From Petrolisthes cinctipes (lineage: Eukaryota; Arthropoda; Malacostraca; Decapoda; Porcellanidae), in contig JAWQEG010000477.1 of the NCBI GenBank assembly GCA_033782935.1, positions 620,001-684,000 on the forward strand: a DNA stretch of 64,000 bases, read 5' to 3'. Every line of letters begins with the position of its first letter. Position 1 is the first letter of the stretch. The position numbers and the translations under genes are program-made. Below are positions 1 to 7,683 of this stretch, piece after piece. The notes beneath the pieces are model-generated. The model worked only from the letters and a program-made list of their open reading frames with translations, was not told the origin of the DNA and ran no database searches.

Positions 1-263
1 ACTGAATTTGAGATATCGACTTTTTGGCACCTAAAAGATCGATTTTTAGCATGTTTTTAGCCTATATTTTGAAAATATTCTAGCACAGTACAGATTGCTT
101 CTGAGACCCCAAAATATTGAATTTTCGGGTGTTTTGAGCCTGAATTTGAGATATAAACGGGTAGAGAAGATACATGCACATATTGACTTTGGGCACCAAA
201 AATATCGATTTTCAGCATGTTTTGGGCCTGAATTTTGAAAATACTCTAACACGGAGTAGACAT

Positions 264-760
264 GTACAGATCGCTTCTGGGACCCCAAAATATCGAATTT
301 TCGGGTGTTTAGGGCCAGAATTTGAGATATAAACGGGTACAGAAGATGCATGCACATATCGACTTTTGGGCACCTAGAAGATCGATTTTCAGTATGTTTT
401 TGGCCTGTATTTTGAAAATACTCTAACACGGAGTAGGCATGTACAGATACCTTCTGGGACCTCTAAATATCGAATTTTCGGGTGTTTTGGGACTGAATTT
501 GATATATCGATTTTTTGGCACCTAAAATGTCGATTTTTAGCATGTTTTTTAGCCTATATTTTGAAAATATTCTAGCACTGTGTAGGCATGTACAGATTGC
601 TTCTGGGACCCCAAAATATTGAATTTTCGGGTGTTTTGAGCCTGAATTTAAGATATAAACGGGTACAGAAGATACATGCACATATTGACTTTGGGCATCT
701 AAAATATCGATTTTCAGCATGTTTTGGGCCTGTATTTTGAAAATACTCTAACACTGAGTA
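264..760. repeat. Segment duplicated at offset 3,460 (copy 1)
   Basis: Monomers L2a, S-t and L1b here share private variants with 3724-4220: cacctagaag, gatatatcg, the extra T in catgttttttagcc, and gaatttaagat. Identity ends where this copy runs into L2b at 766 and the other runs into a second L1b at 4226. Confidence 0.8.
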
Positions 761-765
761 GGAAT
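590..765 (+). repeat. Monomer type L1b, 176 bp (example)
   Basis: Sister of L1a with the same head, but the tail reads gggcatctaaaatatcg, gggcctgtatt and aacactgag instead of gggcaccaaaaatatcg, gggcctgaatt and aacacggag. It typically follows S-t and precedes L2b. This copy has gaatttaagat and ggaatgtacag as private variants. Confidence 0.9.
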
Positions 766-1266
766 GTACAGATTGCTTCTGGGACCCCAAAATATTGAAT
801 TTTCGGGTGTTTTGAGCCTGAATTTGAGATATATACGGGTACTGAAGATGCATGCACATATCGACTTTTGTGCACCTAAAAGATCGATTTTCAGTATGTT
901 TTGAGCATTTATTTTGAAAATACTCTAACACGGAGTAGGCATGTACAGATCGCTTCTGGGACCCCTAAATATCGAATTTTCGGGTGTTTTGGGACTGAAT
1001 TTGAGATATCGACTTTTTGGCACCTAAAAGATCGATTTTTAGCATGTTTTTAGCCTATATTTTGAAAATATTCTAGCACTGAGTAGGCATGTACAGATTG
1101 CTTCTGGGACCCCAAAATATTGAATTTTCGGGTGTTTTGAGCCTGAATTTGAGATATAAACGGGTACAGAAGATACATGCACATATTGACTTTGGGCACC
1201 AAAAATATCGATTTTCAGCATGTTTTGGGCCTGAATTTTGAAAATACTCTAACACGGAGTAGGCAT

Positions 1267-1443
1267 GTACAGATCGCTTCTGGGACCCCAAAATATCGAA
1301 TTTTCGGGTGTTTAGGGCCAGAATTTGAGATATAAACGGGTACAGAAGATGCATGCACATATCGACTTTTGGGCACCTAGAAGATCGATTTTCAGTATGT
1401 TTTTGGCCTGTATTTTGAAAATACTCTAACACGGCGTAGGCAT
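1267..1443 (+). repeat. Monomer type L2a, 177 bp (example)
   Basis: Long monomer with head agatcgcttctggga, aaaatatcgaat and gtttagggccag. The middle is acagaagatgcatgcac with acatatcgac. The tail is gggcacctagaagatcg and cagtatgtttttggcctg. It contains the 8-bp palindrome TGCATGCA. Seven CpG dinucleotides are present here, in atCGct, atCGaa, ttCGgg, aaCGgg, atCGac, atCGat and caCGgc, more than in the L1 type. The tag cacctagaag is shared with copies near 371 and 3831. Confidence 0.92.
1273..1360 (+). repeat. Half-unit H1 of the long monomer (88 bp example)
   Basis: This is the first half of an L2 monomer, from ATCGCTTCTGGG to the base before the second ATCG. It aligns with the following half (1361-1449) with about 62 matches in 85 aligned positions and a few single-base gaps. 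Shared blocks in order are ATCG, CTT, TGGG, ACC, AAAA, ATCGA, TTTTC, TGTTT, GGCC, ATTT, GCATG and ACA. The 177-bp monomer is therefore itself an old dimer of units of about 88 bp. In S monomers the last 29 bp of this half are missing. Confidence 0.82.
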
Positions 1444-1449
1444 GTACAG
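1361..1449 (+). repeat. Half-unit H2 of the long monomer (89 bp example)
   Basis: This is the second half of the L2 monomer at 1267, running from ATCGACTTTTGGGCACC through the boundary motif GGCATGTACAG into the next monomer. It is homologous to H1 (1273-1360) at about 73% by hand alignment. The best-conserved stretches are the start (ATCG, CTT and TGGG in both halves), the central ATCGA/TTTTC block, and the end (GCATGCACATATCG against GCATGTACAGATCG, 12 of 14). H2 is kept at full length in both S and L monomers. Confidence 0.82.
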
Positions 1450-1591
1450 ATACCTTCTGGGACCTCTAAATATCGAATTTTCGGGTGTTTTGGGACTGAA
1501 TTTGAGATATCGATTTTTTGGCACCAAAAATATCGGTTTTCAGCATGTTTGGGGCCTGAATTTTGAAAATACTCTAACACGGAGTAGGCAT
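1444..1591 (+). repeat. Chimeric monomer: S-t head, L1a tail
   Basis: It begins gataccttctgggacctc and continues through gatatcgattttttggcacc as S-t. It then switches to aaaaatatcggttttcagc and gggcctgaattttg with aacacggag, the L1a tail. L1 and the next S are skipped, giving S/L1-L2 in place of S-L1-L2. The switch lies in the shared ggcacc block, as expected of unequal exchange between homologous half-units. Confidence 0.82.
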
Positions 1592-2571
1592 GTACAGATC
1601 GCTTCTGGGACCCCAAAATATTGAATTTTCGGGTGTTTTGAGAATGAATTTGAGATATAAACGGGTACTGAAGATGCATGCACATATCGACTTTTGTGCA
1701 CCTAAAAGATCGATTTTCAGTATGTTTAGAGCATGTATTTTGAAAATACTCTATCACGGAGTAGGCATGTACAGATCGCTTCTGGGACCCCTAAATATCG
1801 AATTTTCGGGTGTTTTGGGACTGAATTTGAGATATCGACTTTTTGGCACCTAAAAGACCGATTTTTAGCATGTTTTTAGCCTATATTTTGAAAATATTCT
1901 AGCACTGTACAGATTGCTTCTGTGACCTCAAAATATTGAATTTTCGGGTGTTTTGAGCCTGAATTTGAGATATAAACGGGTACAGAAGATACATGCACAT
2001 ATTGACTTTGGGCATCTAAAATATCGATTTTCAGCATGTTTTGGGCCTGAATTTTGAAAATACTCTAACACGGAGTAGGGATGTACAGATCGCTTCTGGG
2101 ACCCCTAAATATCGAATTTTCGGGTGTTTTGGGACTGAATTTGAGATATCGACTTTTTGGCACCTAAAAGATCGATTTTTAGCATGTTTTTAGCCTATAT
2201 TTTGAAAATATTCTAGCACTGAGTAGGCATGTACAGATTGCTTCTGGGACCCCAAAATATTGAATTTTCGGGTGTTTTGAGCCTGAATTTGAGATATAAA
2301 CGGGTACAGAAGATACATGCACATATTGACTTTGGGCACCAAAAATATCGATTTTCAGCATGTTTTGGGCCTGTATTTTGAAAATACTCTAACACGGAGT
2401 AGGCATGTACAGATCGCTTCTGGGACCCCAAGATATCGATTTTTCGGGTGTTTAGGGCCAGAATTTGAGATATAAACGGGTACAGAAGATGCATGCACAT
2501 ATCGACTTTTGGGCACCTAAAAGATCGATTTTCAGTATGTTTTGAGCATGTATTTTGAAAATACTCTAACA

Positions 2572-2589
2572 CGGAGTAGGCATGTACAG
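2572..2589 (+). other. Monomer boundary motif, indel-prone
   Basis: The consensus is cggagtaggcatgtacag, spanning the chosen monomer boundary. Most small indels I could see map here: the 10-bp loss gagtaggcat (TG repeats), the 8-bp loss ggcatgta (GTA repeats; near 5376, 36249 and 44342), and a 7-bp gain cggagta near 33310, 40520 and 42168. The corresponding place at the end of half-unit H1 is where S monomers lost 29 bp. Function is unknown. Confidence 0.7.
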
Positions 2590-2731
2590 ATCGCTTCTGG
2601 GACCCCTAAATATCGAATTTTCGGGTGTTTTGGGACTGAATTTGAGATATCGACTTTTTGGCACCTAAAAGATCGATTTTTAGCATGTTTTTAGCCTATA
2701 TTTTGAAAATATTCTAGCACTGAGTAGGCAT
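2584..2731 (+). repeat. Monomer type S-c, 148 bp (example)
   Basis: Short monomer. It begins gtacagatcgcttctggga, has acccctaaatatcgaat, then gagatatcgacttttt joined directly, and ends tctagcactgagtaggcat. Relative to an L2 monomer exactly 29 bp are missing between gagatat and cgactt (177 - 148 = 29). Its length is close to the 147 bp of a nucleosome core. The tail contains a 7-bp-arm dyad, ATATTTT-g-AAAATAT, at 2698-2712. Confidence 0.93.
2698..2712. other. AT-rich dyad ATATTTT-g-AAAATAT in S tail (example)
   Basis: A 7-bp inverted repeat around a single G, present in nearly every S monomer. L monomers carry the 6-bp-arm version TATTTT-g-AAAATA, for example at 2551-2563. It lies about 25 bp upstream of the boundary motif. 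It could affect DNA bending or protein binding; this is only suggested by the symmetry. Confidence 0.6.
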
Positions 2732-2907
2732 GTACAGATTGCTTCTGGGACCCCAAAATATTGAATTTTCGGGTGTTTTGAGCCTGAATTTGAGATATAA
2801 ACGGGTACAGAAGATACATGCACATATTGACTTTGAGCACCAAAAATATCGATTTTCAGCATGTTTTGGGCCTGAATTTTGAAAATACTCTAACACGGAG
2901 TAGGCCT
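2732..2907 (+). repeat. Monomer type L1a, 176 bp (example)
   Basis: Long monomer following S. The head is agattgcttctggga with aaaatattgaat. The middle has acagaagatacatgcac then acatattgacttt. The tail has gcaccaaaaatatcg, cagcatgttttgggcctg and aacacggag. One base shorter than L2 because of a shorter T run after gac. This example has gagcacc and aggcctgtac as private changes. Confidence 0.92.
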
Positions 2908-3084
2908 GTACAGATCGCTTCTGGGACCCCAAAATTTCGAATTTTCGGGTGTTTTGAGCCTGAATTTGAGATATAAACGGGTACTGAAGATGCATGCACA
3001 TATCGACTTTTGTGCACCTAAAAGATCGATTTTCAGTATGTTTTGAGCATGTATTTTGAAAATACTCTAACACGGAGTAGGCAT
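2908..3084 (+). repeat. Monomer type L2b, 177 bp (example)
   Basis: Long monomer whose head resembles L1 (gttttgagcctg) and whose middle reads gtactgaagatgcatgc. The tail reads cttttgtgcacctaaaag and cagtatgttttgagcatg. Most copies begin agattgc with aaaatattg; this copy begins agatcgc with aaaatttcg, a small conversion-like patch from L2a. Confidence 0.9.
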
Positions 3085-3575
3085 GTACAGATCGCTTCTG
3101 GGACCCCTAAATATCGAATTTTCGGGTGTTTTGGGACTGAATTTGAGATATCGACTTTTTGGCACCTAAAAGATCGATTTTTAGCATGTTTTTAGCCTAT
3201 ATTTTAAAAATATTCTAGCACAGTACAGATTGCTTCTGAGACCCCAAAATATTGAATTTTCGGGTTTTTTGAGCCTGAATTTGAGATATAAACGGGTACA
3301 GAAGATACATGCACATATTGACTTTGGCCATCTAAAATATCGCTTTTCAGCATGTTTTGGGCCTGTATTTTGAAAATACTCTAACACTGAGTAGGCATGT
3401 ACAGATTGCTTCTGGGACCCCAAAATATTGAATTTTCGGGTGTTTTGAGCCTGAATTTGAGATATAAACGGGTACTGAAGATGCATGCACATATCGACTT
3501 TTGTGCACCAAAAAGATCGATTTTCAGTATGTTTTGAGCATGTATTTTGAAAATACTCTAACACGGAGTAGGCAT

Positions 3576-3723
3576 GTACAGATCGCTTCTTGGACCCCTA
3601 AATATCGAATTTTCGGGTGTTTTGGGACTGAATTTGAGAAATCGACTTTTTGGCACCTAAAATATCGATTTTCAGCATGTTTTGGGCCTGAATTTTGAAA
3701 ATACTGTAACACGGAGTAGGCAT
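3576..3723 (+). repeat. Chimeric monomer: S-c head, L1 tail
   Basis: The head is S-c type (gatcgcttcttggacccct). After ggcacctaaaatatcg the sequence becomes L1-like, with ttttcagcatg and gggcctgaatttt. Private changes are gagaaatcg and actgtaacac. It is followed directly by L2a. Confidence 0.8.
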
Positions 3724-4220
3724 GTACAGATCGCTTCTGGGACCCCAAAATATCGAATTTTCGGGTGTTTAGGGCCAGAATTTGAGATATAAACGGGTAC
3801 AGAAGATGCATGCACATATCGACTTTTGGGCACCTAGAAGATCGATTTTCAGTATGTTTTTGGCCTGTATTTTGAAAATACTCTAACACGGACTAGGCAT
3901 GTACAGATACCTTCTGGGACCTCTAAATATCGAATTTTCGGGTGTTTTGGGACTGAATTTGATATATCGATTTTTTGGCACCTAAAATGTCGATTTTTAG
4001 CATGTTTTTTAGCCTATATTTTGAAAATATTCTAGCACTGTGTAGGCATGTACAGATTGCTTCTGGGACCCCAAAATATTGAATTTTCGGGTGTTTTGAG
4101 CCTGAATTTAAGATATAAACGGGTACAGAAGATACATGCACATATTGACTTTGGGCATCTAAAATATCGATTTTCAGCATGTTTTGGGCCTGTATTTTGA
4201 AAATATTCTAGCACTGTGTA
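3724..4220. repeat. Segment duplicated at offset 3,460 (copy 2)
   Basis: Partner of 264-760, with the same linked private variants at the same spacing. The copies are separated by about 3 kb of ordinary trimers, so either a larger unit was duplicated and later reshuffled, or the segment moved by gene-conversion-like exchange. Confidence 0.8.
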
Positions 4221-4401
4221 GGCATGTACAGATTGCTTCTGGGACCCCAAAATATTGAATTTTCGGGTGTTTTGAGCCTGAATTTAAGATATAAACGGGT
4301 ACAGAAGATACATGCACATATTGACTTTGGGCATCTAAAATATCGATTTTCAGCATGTTTTGGGCCTGTATTTTGAAAATACTCTAACACTGAGTAGGCA
4401 T
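4050..4401 (+). repeat. Tandem pair of L1b monomers (176 + 176 bp)
   Basis: Monomers 4050-4225 and 4226-4401 are both L1b, and both have gaatttaagat. The first ends with an S-t-like tail (aaatattctagcactgtg) instead of aaatactctaacactgag, marking the exchange point. The pair is a one-monomer insertion into the S-L1-L2 order. Confidence 0.8.
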
Positions 4402-5207
4402 GTACAGATTGCTTCTGGGACCCCAAAATATTGAATTTTCGGGTGTTTTGAGCCTGAATTTGAGATATAAACGGGTACTGAAGATGCATGCACATATCGA
4501 CTTTTGTGCACCTAAAAGATCGATTTTCAGTATGTTTTGAGCATGTATTTTGAAAATACTCTAACACGGAGTATACATGTACAGATCGCTTCTGGGACCC
4601 CTAAATATCGAATTTTCGGGTGTTTTGGGACTGAATTTGAGATATCGACTTTTTGGCACCTAAAAGATCGATTTTTAGCATGTTTTTAGCATATATTTTG
4701 AAAATATTCTAGCACTGTACAGATTGCTTCTGGGACCCCAAAATATTGAATTTTCGGGTGTTTTGAGCCTGAATTTGAGATATAAACGGGTACAGAAGAT
4801 ACATGCACATATTGACTTTGGGCACCAAAAATATCGATTTTCAGCATGTTTTGGGCCTGAATTTTGAAAATACTCTAACACGGAGTAGGCATGTACAGAT
4901 CGCTTCTGGGACCCCAAAATATCGAATTTTCGGGTGTTTAGGGCCAGAATTTGAGATATAAACGGGTACTGAAGATGCATGCACATATCGACTTTTGGGC
5001 ACCTAAGAGATCGATTTTCAGTATGTTTTTGGCCTGTATTTTGAAAATACTTTAACACGGAGTAGGCATGTACAGATACCTTCTGGGACCTCTAAATATC
5101 GAATTTTCGGGTGTTTTGGGACTGAATTTGAGATATCGATTTTTTGGCACCTAAAATGTCGATTTTTAGCATGTTTTTAGCCTATATTTTGAAAATATTC
5201 TAGCACT

Positions 5208-5375
5208 GTACAGATTGCTTCTGGGACCCCAAAATATTGAATTTTCGGGTGTTTTGAGCCTGAATTTGAGATATAAACGGGTACAGAAGATACATGCACA
5301 TATTGACTTTGGGCATCTAAAATATCGATTTTCAGCATGTTTTGGGCCTGTATTTTGAAAATACTCTAACACTGA
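5208..5375 (+). repeat. 168-bp L1b monomer with an 8-bp boundary deletion
   Basis: The tail reads actgagtacagattgc, missing ggcatgta between two GTA copies. It lies between two S monomers that carry the independent 10-bp loss (before 5208 and before 5690). The unit here is 482 bp because the S at 5553 also lacks one T. Confidence 0.85.
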
Positions 5376-6543
5376 GTACAGATTGCTTCTGGGACCCCAA
5401 AATATTGAATTTTCGGGTGTTTTGAGCCTGAATTTGAGATATAAACGGGTACTGAAGATGCATGCACATATCGACTTTTGTGCACCTAAAAGATCGATTT
5501 TCAGTATGTTTTGAGCATGTATTTTGAAAATACTCTAACACGGAGTAGGCATGTACAGATCGCTTCTGGGACCCCTAAATATCGAATTTTCGGGTGTTTT
5601 GGGACTGAATTTGAGATATCGACTTTTTGGCACCTAAAAGATCGATTTTAGCATGTTTTTAGCCTATATTTTGAAAATATTCTAGCACTGTACAGATTGC
5701 TTCTGGGACCCCAAAATATTGAATTTTCGGGTGTTTTGAGCATGAATTTGAGATATAAACGGGTACAGAAGATACATGCAAATATTGACTTTGGGCATCT
5801 AAAATATCGATTTTCAGCATGTTTTGGGCCTGTATTTTGAAAATACTCTAACACTGAGTAGGCATGTACAGATTGCTTCTGGGACCCCAAAATATTGAAT
5901 TTTCGGGTGTTTTGAGCCTGAATTTGAGATATAAACGGGTACTGAAGATGCATGCACATATCGACTTTTGTGCACCTAAAAGATCGATTTTCAGTATCTT
6001 TTGAGCATGTATTTTGAAAATACTCTAACACGGAGTAAGCATGTACAGATCGCTTCTGGGACCCCTAAATATCGAATTTTCGGGTATTTTGGGACTGAAT
6101 TTGAGATATCGACTTTTTGGCACCTAAAGGATCGATTTTTAGCATGTTTTTAGCCTATATTTTGAAAATATTCTAGCACTGAGTAGGCATGTACAGATTG
6201 CTTCTGGGACCCCAAAATATTGAATTTTCGGGTGTTTTGAGCCTGAATTTGAGATATAAACGGGTACAGAAGATACATGCACATATTGACTTTGGGCACC
6301 AAATATATCGATTTTAAGCATGTTTTGGGCCTGAATTTTGAAAATACTCTAACACGGAGTAGGCATGTACAGATCGCTTCTGGGACCCCAAAATATCGAA
6401 TTTTCGGGTGTTTAGGGCCAGAATTTGAGATATAAACGGGTACAGAAGATGCATGCACATATCGACTTTTGTGCACCTAAAAAATCGATTTTCAGTATGT
6501 TTTGAGCATGTATTTTGAAAATACTCTAACACGGAGTAGGCAT

Positions 6544-6681
6544 GTACAGATCGCTTCTGGGACCCCTAAATATCGAATTTTCGGGTGTTTTGGGACTGAA
6601 TTTGAGATATCGACTTTTTGGCACCTAAAAGATCGATTTTTAGCATGTTTTTAGCCTATATTTTGAAAATATTCTAGCACT
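6544..6681 (+). repeat. 138-bp S monomer with the recurrent 10-bp boundary deletion (example)
   Basis: The tail reads ctagcactgtacag where full copies read ctagcactgagtaggcatg then tacag, so gagtaggcat is lost between two TG dinucleotides. The variant turns the 501-bp trimer into a 491-bp one. It recurs before the monomers starting at 1907, 4717, 5208, 5690, 6682, 13487, 15453, 24423, 25887, 30680, 32498, 35911, 37213, 44004, 47310, 48600, 51278, 53265, 55266, 57253, 58922, 60592, 61408 and 62224, almost always directly upstream of an L1-headed monomer. A related form, cacagtacag, occurs at 85-93 and near 3221. Confidence 0.9.
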
Positions 6682-7683
6682 GTACAGATTGCTTCTGGGA
6701 CCCCAAAATATTGAATTTTCGGGTGTTTTGAGCCTGAATTTGAGATATAAACGGGTACAGAAGATACATGCACATATTGACTTTGGGCACCAAAAATATC
6801 GATTTTCAGCATGTTTTGGGCCTGAATTTTGAAAATACTCTAACACGGAGTAAGGATGTATAGATCGCTTCTGGGACCCCAAAATATCGAATTTTAGGGT
6901 GTTTAGGGCCAGAATTTGAGATATAAACGGGTACAGAAGATGCATGCACATATCGACTTTTGGGCACCTAAAAGATCGATTTTCAGAATGTTTTTGGCCT
7001 GTATTTTGAAAATACTCTAACACGATGTAGGCATGTACAGATTGCTTCTGGGACCTCTAAATATCGAATTTTCGGGTGTTTTGAGACTGAATTTGAGATA
7101 TCGATTTTTTGGCACCTAAAATATTGATTTTTAGCATGTTTTTAGCCTATATTTTGAAAATTTTCTAGCACTGTGTAGGCATGTACAGATTGCTTCTGGG
7201 ACCCCAAAATATTGAATTTTCGGGTGTTTTGAGCCTGAATTTGAGATATAAACGGGTACAGAAGATACATGCACATAATGACTTTTGGCATCTAAAATAT
7301 CGATTTTCAGCATGTTTTGGGTTTGTATTTTGAAAATACTCTGACACTGAGTAGGCATGTACAGATTGCTTCTGGGACCCCAAAATATTGAATTTTCGGG
7401 TGTTTTGAACCTGAATTTGAGATATAAACGGGTACTGAAGAAGCATGCACATATCGACTTTTGTGCACCTAAACGATCGATTTTCAGTATGTTTTGAGCA
7501 TGTATTTTGAAAATACTCTAACACGGAGTAGGCATGTACAGATCGCTTCTGGGACCCTTAAATATCGAATTTTCAGGTGTTTTGGGACTGAATTTGAGAT
7601 ATCGACTTTTTGGCACCAAAAAGATCGATTTTTAGCATGTTTTTAGCCTATATTTTGAAAATATTCTAGCACTGAGTAGGCAT

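Larger units (their letters stand above)
441..1443 (+). repeat. Hexamer higher-order repeat of about 1.0 kb (example)
   Basis: Six monomers in order: S-t 441-589, L1b 590-765, L2b 766-942, S-c 943-1090, L1a 1091-1266, L2a 1267-1443, total 1,003 bp. The S-t copy has one extra T in its T run near 545, hence 149 bp. The two trimer flavours differ by several linked sites. S-t has ataccttc, gacctctaaat and aaaatgtcg; S-c has atcgcttc, gacccctaaat and aaaagatcg. L2a has gtttagggcc and tttttggcctg; L2b has gttttgagcc and ttttgagcatg. Alternation of the two flavours is seen in many places but is often broken by rearrangement. Confidence 0.8.
2584..3084 (+). repeat. Canonical 501-bp trimer higher-order repeat (example)
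   Basis: Three consecutive monomers, S-c (148 bp), L1a (176 bp) and L2b (177 bp), add up to 501 bp. The same order recurs along the array, and landmark spacing of 501 bp is frequent; of the next units, the one starting at 3085 is 491 bp because its S has lost 10 bp. The three members differ at fixed sites. S lacks the 29-bp segment containing aaacgggtac. L1 has acatattgac and a one-base-shorter cttt run. L2 has gatgcatgc and acatatcgac. Confidence 0.93.
1..7683. repeat. Mixed trimer/hexamer block
   Basis: Monomer starts read by eye: 88, 264, 441, 590, 766, 943, 1091, 1267, 1444, 1592, 1769, 1907, 2083, 2231, 2407, 2584, 2732, 2908, 3085, 3223, 3399, 3576, 3724, 3901, 4050, 4226, 4402, 4579, 4717, 4893, 5070, 5208, 5376, 5553, 5690, 5866, 6043, 6191, 6367, 6544, 6682, 6858, 7035, 7183, 7359, 7536. 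The prevailing order is S-L1-L2 with alternating a/b flavours. It is broken by two S/L1 chimeras (1444, 3576), an S-L1-S dimer step at 1907-2230 with no L2, and an L1b-L1b pair at 4050-4401. No other sequence is present. Confidence 0.9.

Noticed and set aside
2698..2712. AT-rich dyad as a transcription terminator or bacterial operator
   Set aside because: It recurs in every monomer of a eukaryote-type satellite with no gene nearby; a structural role is more plausible, and none is shown.
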